64,000 bases of DNA, taken from Streptomyces sp. NBC_01142. GTDB lineage: Bacteria > Actinomycetota > Actinomycetes > Streptomycetales > Streptomycetaceae. Below, piece by piece: positions 33,209-42,138 of this stretch. Under the pieces are notes generated by a model. That model was not told where the DNA came from. It worked only from the letters and a program-made list of their open reading frames with translations, and made no database searches. Location: NCBI RefSeq assembly GCF_026341125.1, contig NZ_JAPEOR010000003.1, positions 930,001 to 994,000 on the forward strand, written 5' to 3'. The translations under genes and the position numbers were made by a program. Numbering within the stretch: the stretch's first letter is position 1; every line of letters begins with the position of its first letter.

Positions 33209-34207
33209 TCAGGCGCAGGACGTCGCGGTGGTCGTGTCGTACAGAACGCGGTGGCACAACCCGGGAAGATCACCGGCGGCGATCCCGTTCATCACCGACG
33301 GCAGCTCCTCGAAGGCGCATTCACCGGTGACCAGTGCGTCGAAGGCGGGGTCGGCGAGCAGATCGAGCGAGAGCGCGAGCCGGTCGGCGAAGGTCCGGCT
33401 GGAGCGCCGGGCCGGAGACACCCTCCCCACCTGGCTGCCGCGCAGGACCAGACGGCCGGAGTGGAAGGCCTCCCCCAGCGGCAGACTGATCCGCCGGTCG
33501 CCGTACCAGCTCAGTTCCAGGACCGTTCCCTCCGCAGCCAGGAGCTCCAGTGAGCGTGCGAGTCCGCCCTCCGTGGCGCTGGCGTGGACGGCGAGGTCAC
33601 AGTCGCCCAAGGCGTCCTCGGGGAGCGCGAAGTCGACGCCCAGCGCCTCGGCGACGGCGGCGCGGGCGGGGTCGGAGTCGACCAGCTGGACGCGCACGCC
33701 CGGGTACCGGGCGAGAAGACCGGCGACAGAACAGCCGATCATGCCGGCTCCGACAACGGCGATCCGGTCACCGATCAGCGGTGCGGCGTCCCACAGGGCG
33801 TTCACCGCGGTCTCCACCGCCCCTGCCAGCACGGCCCGCCCGGCGGGGACGGTGTCCGGCACCGGGGTCACTGCACTCGCCGGGACGACGTACCGGCTCT
33901 GGTGCGGGTAGAGGCAGAAGACCGTACGGCCGACGAGGTGCCGCGGACCTTCCTCGACAAGGCCGACGTTGAGATAGCCGTACTTGACGGGCCCGGGGAA
34001 CTCGCCGTCCTGGAACGGCGCCCGCATGGCGGTGTGCTGGCTCTGCGGTACGCCGCCGCGAAAGACGAGGCTCTCCGTACCCCGGCTCACACCGGAACAC
34101 AGGGTGCGCACCACGACGTCGTCGTCGGCCGGTTCCGGCAGCGAAACATCCCGTATCTCGCCGTGACCGGGGGATCGGAGCCAGAAGGCGCGTGCGGCGC
34201 GGTCCAT
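33209..34207 (-). CDS. Zinc-type alcohol dehydrogenase-like protein
   Basis: A 332-residue MDR-superfamily protein. [15 protein letters not shown] (about residues 37-51) resembles the L-threonine/sorbitol dehydrogenase-like group that lacks the structural zinc loop, and the Rossmann loop is [20 protein letters not shown] (about residues 149-168). The ATG at 34207 has AGGAGG 8 bases upstream. It heads the minus-strand operon with the PTPS-like, glycosyltransferase, methyltransferase and membrane protein genes. It may oxidise or reduce a sugar or alcohol in the pathway. Confidence 0.85.
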   Translation of the reverse strand: MDRAARAFWLRSPGHGEIRDVSLPEPADDDVVVRTLCSGVSRGTESLVFRGGVPQSQHTAMRAPFQDGEFPGPVKYGYLNVGLVEEGPRHLVGRTVFCLYPHQSRYVVPASAVTPVPDTVPAGRAVLAGAVETAVNALWDAAPLIGDRIAVVGAGMIGCSVAGLLARYPGVRVQLVDSDPARAAVAEALGVDFALPEDALGDCDLAVHASATEGGLARSLELLAAEGTVLELSWYGDRRISLPLGEAFHSGRLVLRGSQVGRVSPARRSSRTFADRLALSLDLLADPAFDALVTGECAFEELPSVMNGIAAGDLPGLCHRVLYDTTTATSCA

Positions 34208-34324
34208 TCGGCGACCTCCTGTTTTGAACGCTGGGGTGACGGTTTACGTTCTGATCATCGTGAGACCGCGCACACGGTACGCGGCACTCAGCGAATCTGT
34301 CACATGGCCTGAGGATGGTGCGCG

Positions 34325-35083
34325 GTGGCCCTGAGCGGCACATACGACACGAGGCTGGTGCGCCCGGCGCCGGCGGCAGGGGCGGGCGCGCAGACGCTTC
34401 TGCTGGTTCTTCTCGGTGCGGTGATCGGACTGGGGCCCGCGGGATGGCTGACGGGCCTGACGTTCACGGTCGCCACCTGGGCTGTGCTCACCCGTGCCCT
34501 TCGCCGGTCGCGGCGCGGGCCCTTCGGCCCGGCCAACGGCGTCACCCTGGCCCGCACAACGCTCGTCGGGGGTGTGACCGCTCTGGTCGCGGATTCCTTC
34601 GTGAGCCGGCCGCCGGTGGTGGTCCTCGTCGTCCTCACCACGGTGGCGCTGGTCCTTGACGCGGTCGACGGCCAGGTCGCCCGGCGCACCGGTACGGAGT
34701 CCGCCTTGGGGGCACGCTTCGACATGGAGGTCGACGCCTTCCTCATCCTGGTGCTCAGCATCTACGTCGCCATGTCGCTGGGCGCGTGGGTGGTGTTGAT
34801 CGGCGCCATGCGCTACGTCTTCGTCGTGGCGGCCCGGGTGCTTCCGTGGCTGCACGGGCCGCTTCCTCCGAGCACGGCCCGTAAGACGGTGGCCGCGCTC
34901 CAGGGAATCGTCCTTCTTGTGGTCGGCGCCGGGATCATCCCGCGGGTGTCCGCGTACGCGGTGGTTGTGGCGGCGCTGGCGCTGCTCGTCTGGTCCTTCG
35001 CGCGTGACATCAGGTGGCTGTGGCGGGTGAGGGTCCGTGAAGACGCTCCGGGGGTCCCGGCCCCGACGCACGAAAGCGTGTGA
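34325..35083 (+). CDS. CDP-alcohol phosphatidyltransferase-family protein
   Basis: A 252-residue membrane enzyme with about five to six helices. The CDP-AP motif D-x2-DG-x2-AR-x8-G-x3-D-x3-D is complete: DAVDGQVARR followed by ALGARFDMEVD (about residues 113-136). The family joins a CDP-linked alcohol to a second alcohol with release of CMP. The GTG at 34325 is the start. It is divergent from the dehydrogenase that heads the minus-strand operon, with about 117 bases between, so it likely belongs to the same cluster. Confidence 0.87.
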   Translation: MALSGTYDTRLVRPAPAAGAGAQTLLLVLLGAVIGLGPAGWLTGLTFTVATWAVLTRALRRSRRGPFGPANGVTLARTTLVGGVTALVADSFVSRPPVVVLVVLTTVALVLDAVDGQVARRTGTESALGARFDMEVDAFLILVLSIYVAMSLGAWVVLIGAMRYVFVVAARVLPWLHGPLPPSTARKTVAALQGIVLLVVGAGIIPRVSAYAVVVAALALLVWSFARDIRWLWRVRVREDAPGVPAPTHESV

Positions 35084-35260
35084 CCCGCTCCGCGTGAGCG
35101 GGCGGGGGATCGCGGACGTGTCCGTGGACGCCGAAAGCCGGGCCCGGTCCGGTCCTATGCTCCGTCAGGCCGTAGAACGGGTTCCAAGGGTCCGAGAGCG
35201 CCGTGGCCTCCGCTGCCTTCAGTGTTCAGTGCCTTCAGGGATCAGCTTGCGCCTTCAGTC

Positions 35261-37078
35261 TCAGGACGCTGCCCGGCGGTAGATCGTGATCGAGTGGCCG
35301 ATCTCGTCGAGGGGCCTGCTGCTTTCGATCAGCGCCCTCAGCCGGCCGTCGGCCTTGGCGATCGAGGAGTCCGACACGACGAGCAGTCCCTGAACCTCGC
35401 TCGGGGGTGCTGTGCGCGGGTCGGACGCATCGATGCCGTAGGAGGACGGCACACCGCTGCCCTTGTAGACGAGCCAGATCCTCTCGCCCGGGTACCGCTG
35501 CCGGAGGTGGTCGGCCAGCCGGCCCAGGTCCTGGCCCCAGTCGACGTTCGAGTCGTGCAGGCGCAGATGGGTCTTCGCCGGACCGCCGAACGCCTCGTTG
35601 GAGTACGGCAGGTAGTACGGGAACGTCCGCACCGAGCTGACCGCGACGAACAGGAGGAGCGCCGCCGTCACGACATGTGCCCACCGCCGCCGGAAGGCGA
35701 CCACACCGGCCGCCGCGACCGCGAGGAACATCGGTACGAAGACGGCGTACCGCACGCCGAGATCGCGGGATCCGGTCACGGCCGCGGCCAGCAGCACGGC
35801 CGTGGGGACGAGCACGTACGGTGCCGCGGGCCGCAGCCGCGGAACCGTCACGGCAGCGACGGCACCGGCCGGCCACAGCGCGAGCATGCCGAGCGGGGTC
35901 TTTATCAGCAGCGCGGCCGGCAGGTAGTACCACAGCGAACCGTGGTAGTGGCGGCCCAGCAGGAAGCCGCTCCAGGTCGCGTTCTCGAAGCCGAACTGAA
36001 TGCGCATACCGTCCCGGTACGGTTCCGGGAAGGGGAGCCGGTCGACGACATACGCGCGCAGTCCATGGGTCACCGGCAGGTTGTCGGGCGCAGCCCAGCG
36101 CAGCCGCGGGTCGACGGCGAGGTAGGTGGCCCACACCGTGGCGATCGCGACCAGCGCCACGACGACCGCTGCCGCCAGGCCATGCGCGAGAAGCCGTGCC
36201 CGCCCGCGCGGGCCGGGGCCGTCCGTCCGTCCGGCGTACCAGACCGACAGGACGACCAGGAGCAGCAGTACCGGCACCGTCGCCAACGCGTTCATTTTCG
36301 TGGCCATGGCCGCGCCGAGCGCCACTCCGGCGAGCGGCAGGTGGAGGCGCGGCCGCCGCCGTGCCCGCCACAGCAACCAGACCGCGGTCAGCAGGAAGCC
36401 GGCCGTCAGTACGTCGAGCGTGGCCAACGACCCGTGCGCGATGACGTCGGGCGAGAACGCGTACAGGGCGAGCGCCACCAACCCGCCCACCGGGCCGGCG
36501 AGGTCACGGGCGAACGCGAAGACGACCACACCGAACAGCAGTGTCAGCACGATCACCGGCAGGCGCGCCCACAGCATCAGGCGCCACGGATCGTTGCCCG
36601 CTTCGTACAGGACGTGCCGCCCGAGCTGCGTCTGATTGCCGACGAAGGCGGGGTCGAGGCGTGCGTCGGCGAACGCCGTCCCCGCCGCGATGATCAGCTT
36701 GCCCAGCGGCGGATGCTCGGGGTTGTACCGCAGGCTGTGCTGCTGCTGGTAGACCTCCGCCGCGCCCACGTACACGGGCTCGTCGATGGTCGGGGTCTGC
36801 TCCACGGCCGTCGTGACCATCGCGACCGCCATCTCGGCGAGGAGCGCGACCACGGCGAGCGCGATCAGCCACCGCCGGTGCCGCCGCAGCCCTTCGGAAA
36901 TCCGGCCCGGGTGCCGGCGCAGCCCTTCGAGCAGGCGCGGCAGCCTTCCGCCGGCCGGGACGGGCCGGCGGGGCACAGCGGGCGTTGCGGTGTGCTCGCC
37001 GCCCCCGCGGTCGAGGAGCACGTGGTGTTCTTGGCTCGTCGTCCCCGCAACCCGCTCCCGGTGTCCCTCGGTGGTCAC
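35261..37078 (-). CDS. GT39/ArnT-like membrane glycosyltransferase
   Basis: A 605-residue polytopic glycosyltransferase of the protein-mannosyltransferase/ArnT superfamily. The first periplasmic loop has the catalytic-type Asp-Glu in TPTIDEPVYVGAAE (near residue 100), then RYNPEHPPLGKL, and about eleven hydrophobic segments follow. Such enzymes transfer a sugar from a polyprenyl-phosphate carrier outside the membrane. The GTG at 37078 overlaps the stop of the LtaS-like gene (GTGA), which sets the start; the longer frame to 37426 is antisense-like Arg-rich sequence. Confidence 0.82.
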   Translation of the reverse strand: MTTEGHRERVAGTTSQEHHVLLDRGGGEHTATPAVPRRPVPAGGRLPRLLEGLRRHPGRISEGLRRHRRWLIALAVVALLAEMAVAMVTTAVEQTPTIDEPVYVGAAEVYQQQHSLRYNPEHPPLGKLIIAAGTAFADARLDPAFVGNQTQLGRHVLYEAGNDPWRLMLWARLPVIVLTLLFGVVVFAFARDLAGPVGGLVALALYAFSPDVIAHGSLATLDVLTAGFLLTAVWLLWRARRRPRLHLPLAGVALGAAMATKMNALATVPVLLLLVVLSVWYAGRTDGPGPRGRARLLAHGLAAAVVVALVAIATVWATYLAVDPRLRWAAPDNLPVTHGLRAYVVDRLPFPEPYRDGMRIQFGFENATWSGFLLGRHYHGSLWYYLPAALLIKTPLGMLALWPAGAVAAVTVPRLRPAAPYVLVPTAVLLAAAVTGSRDLGVRYAVFVPMFLAVAAAGVVAFRRRWAHVVTAALLLFVAVSSVRTFPYYLPYSNEAFGGPAKTHLRLHDSNVDWGQDLGRLADHLRQRYPGERIWLVYKGSGVPSSYGIDASDPRTAPPSEVQGLLVVSDSSIAKADGRLRALIESSRPLDEIGHSITIYRRAAS

Positions 37079-38901
37079 CGGGCCGACGGGGACGACTTGG
37101 GGCCGGGCTGCGGACCGTAGGCGGTCAGGAAGCGGTCGCGGAAGGTGTCCATCCGCCAGGCCGGAGCCTGCGGGCCGGGCTTCAGGCCGTCCTGCCAGCC
37201 CCAGCCGGAGATCCTGTCCATCACGGCCGGGTCGCGGGCGACGATCGCGATCGGTACGTCCCGGCCGAGCTTGCCTTCGGTGACGGTCGGGTTGGGCTGA
37301 TGGTCGCCGAGGAAGACGAGCACAGTGTCGTCGTCGCCGTACTTCTCCACGTAGGAAATGAGGCTGCTCAGTGAGTACTCGATGGCGCGCCGGTATTCGG
37401 TGCGCACCTGGGCGGGGTCCTTCCACACGTCCTTGGGGTCCTTGCCCGCCTCTTTGATGGCGTGGTAGACCGAGCCGTCACCGACCTCGTCCCAGCCGAT
37501 CATCTTGGGTATGGGGGCCCAGGGATTGTGGCTGGAGGCGAGAATGATCTCCGCCATCAAGGGCTTGTGGCCCTGCTTGCCGTGCTCCAGGCGTTCAAAG
37601 GCCGACAGGCTGTACTGGTCGGGTACGGGCGTCCAGCTGAACTTCGGCCCCTCGTATCCGAGATCCCGGGAGTCGTAGACGTTGTCGAGACCATAGAACT
37701 CCCCTTCCGGCCAGGACCGGGTGACGCCTGGCATGATGCCGACCGTCCGCCAGGCACCCGTGTGCTGAAAGGCGCTGGTGAGGGTCAGGCGGTCGCTCGA
37801 GGTGAGATTGCGGTACCGCTGCTGGTTCTTGATCCACAGGCCTGACGCGAAGGTGGAGTGGGCCAGCCAGCTGCCGGCGCCCGTCGTCGGGGAGGTGAGG
37901 AAGGCGCTTTGGGAGGTGAACCCGGCCGCGCGCAGCCGACTGGTCCCGTCCGCGAGCACCGCGCCGACCTGCGGCGCCATCTCCGGGTCCTCGACCGCGC
38001 TGCGGCCGTAGCTCTCGATGAAGGCGAAGATGACGTTCTTGCCGCGCAGTCCGGTCAGCAGCTGGTCGGTCGGGGTGTCGCGGAAGGCGTCGACGGCGGA
38101 TTCCCTGGCGAACGTCTGCTTGTCCTCCAGGCCCGCATTCACCTGCTCCACACGGCTCTGGACCAGCCCGGCCGTGTTCCTGGAAGCGACCGGCCCGCCG
38201 GCGATCTGCACGCCGAGAGCAGCACAGGTGATCCAGACGGTCCCGAGGACCAACGTGGTCCGGGTCGCCGCGACGCTGTGCCGGACCACGAGGTGGCTCA
38301 GCCGGACGACCGCCAGTGCCATGAGAACGAGCAGGGCGAGGACGAGGACCACGACCCCGACCAGGGCCACGATCGTGCCGGCCTGGCCGACGGAGTCCCT
38401 GAGGAACGCCTCGGCGTCGTCGAACAGGATCCAGTCGAGCACCAGGTCGAACGGCCGGTCGAGAACCGAGTAGAAGCCCATGTCGAGGAATTTCAGAATG
38501 GTCAGCAGGCCCAACACCGCCCCGGCGAGCACCGCCACCACCCGCCTCGCCTTCGGCCGCAGGACGAGAAGCACGGCGGCACCGAAGATCCCCTCCACCG
38601 GGATGCGCGCGAACTCACCGGGCGTGAGGCGGGTGAGCTCGTTCGGCACGAGGAGACCGAAGAGCACGAGCACGGCGGCCAGGCCGGTGGTCACCCTTGC
38701 TCCGGCCTGTGCCGCGGCCGGGTGCCTGTCCCGCCAGCCTCCTGGTACGGCCTCGCCCGGGGCGTCACTGCTGCCGTCCTCACCCGCGGCGGTGTCGTCC
38801 GCCGCGTGCTCCGGGGAGGGGGAGGCGTCCGGCGGCAGGCCCTCGTCCCTGCTTGCGTCATCCGTGGTCGGCAGCTGACGAGAGCGTGTGAAGATCGACA
38901 A
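37075..38901 (-). CDS. LtaS/sulfatase-family membrane phosphoglycerol transferase-like protein
   Basis: A 608-residue protein: a cytosolic acidic N-terminus (about 70 residues), four to five membrane helices, and a large extracellular alkaline phosphatase/sulfatase-fold domain. Recognisable parts are GKNVIFAFIESYGRSAVEDP (about residues 288-307), TSPTTGAGSWLAHST (candidate nucleophile Thr) and VLVFLGDHQPNPTV (metal ligands Asp-His). The family includes lipoteichoic acid synthases and phosphoglycerol transferases. The TTG at 38901 is preferred because GGAAGG lies 8 bases before it. It is coupled to the GT39 gene. Confidence 0.83.
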   Translation of the reverse strand: MSIFTRSRQLPTTDDASRDEGLPPDASPSPEHAADDTAAGEDGSSDAPGEAVPGGWRDRHPAAAQAGARVTTGLAAVLVLFGLLVPNELTRLTPGEFARIPVEGIFGAAVLLVLRPKARRVVAVLAGAVLGLLTILKFLDMGFYSVLDRPFDLVLDWILFDDAEAFLRDSVGQAGTIVALVGVVVLVLALLVLMALAVVRLSHLVVRHSVAATRTTLVLGTVWITCAALGVQIAGGPVASRNTAGLVQSRVEQVNAGLEDKQTFARESAVDAFRDTPTDQLLTGLRGKNVIFAFIESYGRSAVEDPEMAPQVGAVLADGTSRLRAAGFTSQSAFLTSPTTGAGSWLAHSTFASGLWIKNQQRYRNLTSSDRLTLTSAFQHTGAWRTVGIMPGVTRSWPEGEFYGLDNVYDSRDLGYEGPKFSWTPVPDQYSLSAFERLEHGKQGHKPLMAEIILASSHNPWAPIPKMIGWDEVGDGSVYHAIKEAGKDPKDVWKDPAQVRTEYRRAIEYSLSSLISYVEKYGDDDTVLVFLGDHQPNPTVTEGKLGRDVPIAIVARDPAVMDRISGWGWQDGLKPGPQAPAWRMDTFRDRFLTAYGPQPGPKSSPSAR

Positions 38902-39273
38902 ACCAAAGGTCCTTCCGTGCGAAGCCCGGTGATGACACGGCGGACCAGGCTCGGGACGTGCAAGGCCGCGACTAGCTGTACGGCTGGCCGGCGGCTTCAG
39001 TTCAGGCTCAGGGGCAACGGGGTGGTAACAGGCGTGGTCGAGCGCGCCGCCGGCCCAGGCAGCCACCTCCCGTACCGCTCCGGACAGAGCCCGCCCCCAT
39101 CGTCCACCGCCGGTTCCAGGACCATCTGCGGGCCCTTCCCGCTGAGCGGCGGGGCACGATGGGGGCGGGCAGTGGCGAGCGAGCGCCGGTGGCCGGGGAG
39201 GCCACCGGCGCGTCGTTCTGTCGTCGTTCCGTCGTGGTGCTGCTGTCGTCGTGCCGCTGTCGCGCGGGGACGG
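38902..39273. other. Intergenic region between LtaS-like gene and NRPS operon
   Basis: About 370 bases. The left part should carry the promoter of the LtaS-like gene; the right part holds the strong hairpin that ends the NRPS operon (listed separately). No additional gene is seen. Confidence 0.45.
39183..39211 (-). terminator. Terminator of the NRPS operon
   Basis: GCGCCGGTGGCC (39183-39194) and GGCCACCGGCGC (39200-39211) form a perfect 12-base-pair stem with a 5-base loop, 63 bases downstream of the last NRPS gene's stop codon. Confidence 0.75.
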
Positions 39274-42138
39274 TCAGCGGCCGGGCGGGGAGATCATCGC
39301 GGCCAGCACGGAGCGCCGGTCCTCGCCCGCCCGGGCGCGCAGGGACGCAGCCAGGCGGCCGGAATGGTAGTGCCAGTGGTGGTCGAGGTCCGGGTGGACC
39401 TCGTCCGTATCGCGGATCTCGCTGTCGCTGGCGAGCAGTTCGGTCAGGTCGGTGGCGAGATCCCGCCAGGTGACGTGCCCGCTCAGAGCATTGGCGATGC
39501 CGTGCACAGGTGAGTCCAGGCACGAGGTCACGGCCCGCGCCAGGGCAGCGGCATGCACCCAGGGTGCGCCGTACCAGGTCTGACCACGGGCGCCCGGTTG
39601 CGGCAGGGCGATCGGCCTGCCCTCCAGCGCAGCCTGGTAGAGCAGGCCGGTGGCGCCCCAGCGCAATTGGTCGCGCAGCCGGTCGTGCGGGCCCCACACG
39701 ATGGGTGAGCGTACGACGCTCGCCCCACCCCGGTCCTGGGTGCCGGCCGCGCGCAGCAGCAGTCCCTCGCAGTCGAGCTTCGCCCGGCCGTACCCGCTCA
39801 ACGGCTCCTGCGAGGCCGACTCCTCCGCCACCCACTCCGCGGCGGGGTGTCCATAGGCGTCCACGCTGCTGACAAAGACGAACGGGCCGCGCCGCCAAGC
39901 GTCGACCATCGCTTCCATCGCCGCCACATCGACCTCGGGACGGGTGAAGGTACAGGCCGCGTGGATGACGGCATCCGCGCTCTCGACCGCCTTGCGCAGG
40001 CCGGCCAGGTCGGCGAGGTCGCCCTCGACGACGTCCACGCCCTCCCCGGCGACCAGGTGCGAGGATTCGGGACGGGCCAGGGCCAGTACCGGACGCCCCT
40101 GGGCAACCAGTTCGCGCAGTACGAACGCGCCCACCCCGCCCGTGCCGCCGGTGACCAGAACCGTCCCCTCGCGCGAGCGCCGCGGGCGTGAGGATGTGGC
40201 CGGGGCTGCTGCGGCACGTTCCGCCTCGCGCGCCTCCAGCAGGGCGGTGATCGCCCGCGGGGTGCGCGCCTGCATGATGTCCAGGCCGGTCAGCGGCAGC
40301 TTCAGCGCGCCGCGCAGCCGCTCGGCGAGCTGGACGGCGGCCAGCGAGTGACCGCCGAGGACGAAGAAGTCGTCGTCCGGCCCCGGCCTGCTGCCCAGCA
40401 CAGCCGTGAAGCCATCGACAACGGCGTCCGCACGGGGGCCTTCCGGCACGGGGACGGACGGCATCCCGGGCAGCCGCGCCGGGTCGAGAGCGCCCTCGGC
40501 CGTACGCGGCATGGCGTCCAGCAGGGTGACGGCGACGGGAACCAACTCCGGTGCCAGCCCGGCCCGGAGACAGGAGCGCAGCTCAGCAGGGGAAGGGCCA
40601 CCGATCTCGCGCAGCACGGCGTACGCCAGAAGGGAACCGGGGACCGGTTCGAGTACAGCGGCATCGGCCACCTGGGGGTGTGACCGCAACGCCACCTCGG
40701 CCGGATGCCCGCCCCGGTCGTGCTCACGCGCCGGCGCCGTACCGGGCAGCTGCGACAGCCTCAGGCCCGGATCGGCCGCCACCGCGGCGAGCAGAGCGGC
40801 GTAGTTCCCGCCGAGGGCCGCCACCGCTTCCTCGTCCATGGCGGTGGGGCTGTACTGGACGAGACCGGCAGGGCTTTCGGTGTCCACCAGGCCGAACGAG
40901 AGGTCGAACTTGGCCTCACCGACGCCGACTTCCACGGACTCCCCGACCGTGCCCGGCAGACGCAGTGCCGTAGGGGAACCCAGGACGTCCGCGGTCACCC
41001 GTACCAGTGCCGTCCCGTCGGTGTCGCGGGCGGCGGCCCCGAGCTGCTCCAGAATGAGGTCGAACGGCACATCGCGGTACTGCTGGGCCTCCAGGAGCGC
41101 GTCCCTCACCCGCTCCACGAGCGCAGTGAAGGACGGGTCGCCGGACGCGTCCACGCGGACCGGGAGAGTGTTGACACACAGCCCGACCAGACCGCGCATG
41201 GCCGCGCCTTGCCGGTGCGTGGCAGCGACCCCGATCACCAGGTCGTCCTCGCCGGTGAACCGGTGCAGGGCGGCGAAGGCCGCGGCGAGTGCCACGGTGA
41301 ACAGGGTGGCCCGGTGCTGTCGGCCCAGCTCGCGCAGGGCGGTCGGCACCTGCCGGCCGAGCGGAGCGGTGTGCGTGCAGGCGGGCCGTGTGCTCGCCTC
41401 GGCCGGCGGGGTCGCGGGGCGGGGCAGACGCAGGGGAGCGGCGCCTTCGAGCCGCTCGGTCCAGTGACGCAGCCCCTGGTCCAGACCGTGGGCGTTCGCG
41501 TGCTCGCGCCGTGCGAAGTCCGCGTACTGCGGCGGCTGCGCCTGGATCTCGGGAACGGTTCCCTGCGCGGCGGCCGTGTACAGCTGGGCCAGTTCCTCCG
41601 CAACTGTCTCCAGCGATCCGCCGTCGAGGCTGATGTGATGGAACGTCAGCTGAACGGTGTGGTCCTGCTTCCCGTGCCTGAGGACCAGGGCGCGCGGTAC
41701 GGCCCCGGCGGACAGGTCGAAGGGGCGGCGCGCCTCCTCGGCCAGCAGGGCGTGCGCATCGTCCTCGTCCGTCTCGACGACGGGCACGGCGATCGCATCG
41801 GGCGCGGGGAACGCCTCCTGGTACGGCTCGCCGTCCCTCTGCCCGTACCGGGTGCGCAGAATCTCGTGGCGACGTACCAGCGAGGTCAGCGCGGCGGCCA
41901 GGGCGTCCACGTCGAGCGGGCCGCGCAGCCGGGTGGCGAAGGGCACGCTGTAGGAGGCGCCGCCGCGGCCGAGCTGGTCCATCAGCCACATACGGCGCTG
42001 GGCGCGGGAGAGCGGAGCGGGTCCCTGCTGGACGGCGTCCGGGGCGGGGGCGGGAGCGGGACGGCCGGAGGCGCGGGCGCGCGCCCGTCGCAGCAGTTCT
42101 TCCTGGAGGGCCAGGGCTGCGGGTGTGTCAGTGGCCAT
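39274..42138 (-). CDS. NRPS: condensation - truncated A tail - carrier - SDR domain
   Basis: A 954-residue protein. A condensation domain occupies about residues 40-450 with the active motif HHISLDG (His167, His168, Asp172). Then come only the last 90 or so residues of an adenylation-like domain (VALRSHPQVADAAVLEPVPG to AMPRTAEGALDPARL); the A10 lysine is absent and no A3-A8 core exists. A carrier domain follows with DDFFVLGGHSLAAVQL (about 580-650; phosphopantetheine Ser in GGHSL). The C-terminus (about 660-954) is an extended SDR: TGGTGGVGAFVLREL and YGRAKLD (YxxxK). It looks like an NAD-epimerase-type fold more than a standard thioester reductase. The ATG at 42138 overlaps the upstream stop. 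Confidence 0.85.
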   Translation of the reverse strand: MATDTPAALALQEELLRRARARASGRPAPAPAPDAVQQGPAPLSRAQRRMWLMDQLGRGGASYSVPFATRLRGPLDVDALAAALTSLVRRHEILRTRYGQRDGEPYQEAFPAPDAIAVPVVETDEDDAHALLAEEARRPFDLSAGAVPRALVLRHGKQDHTVQLTFHHISLDGGSLETVAEELAQLYTAAAQGTVPEIQAQPPQYADFARREHANAHGLDQGLRHWTERLEGAAPLRLPRPATPPAEASTRPACTHTAPLGRQVPTALRELGRQHRATLFTVALAAAFAALHRFTGEDDLVIGVAATHRQGAAMRGLVGLCVNTLPVRVDASGDPSFTALVERVRDALLEAQQYRDVPFDLILEQLGAAARDTDGTALVRVTADVLGSPTALRLPGTVGESVEVGVGEAKFDLSFGLVDTESPAGLVQYSPTAMDEEAVAALGGNYAALLAAVAADPGLRLSQLPGTAPAREHDRGGHPAEVALRSHPQVADAAVLEPVPGSLLAYAVLREIGGPSPAELRSCLRAGLAPELVPVAVTLLDAMPRTAEGALDPARLPGMPSVPVPEGPRADAVVDGFTAVLGSRPGPDDDFFVLGGHSLAAVQLAERLRGALKLPLTGLDIMQARTPRAITALLEAREAERAAAAPATSSRPRRSREGTVLVTGGTGGVGAFVLRELVAQGRPVLALARPESSHLVAGEGVDVVEGDLADLAGLRKAVESADAVIHAACTFTRPEVDVAAMEAMVDAWRRGPFVFVSSVDAYGHPAAEWVAEESASQEPLSGYGRAKLDCEGLLLRAAGTQDRGGASVVRSPIVWGPHDRLRDQLRWGATGLLYQAALEGRPIALPQPGARGQTWYGAPWVHAAALARAVTSCLDSPVHGIANALSGHVTWRDLATDLTELLASDSEIRDTDEVHPDLDHHWHYHSGRLAASLRARAGEDRRSVLAAMISPPGR

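Noticed and set aside
35222..37120. Long plus-strand frame of 632 codons
   Set aside because: It is antisense to the GT39 gene, full of His/Arg/Gln/Gly, with no hydrophobic core or motif.
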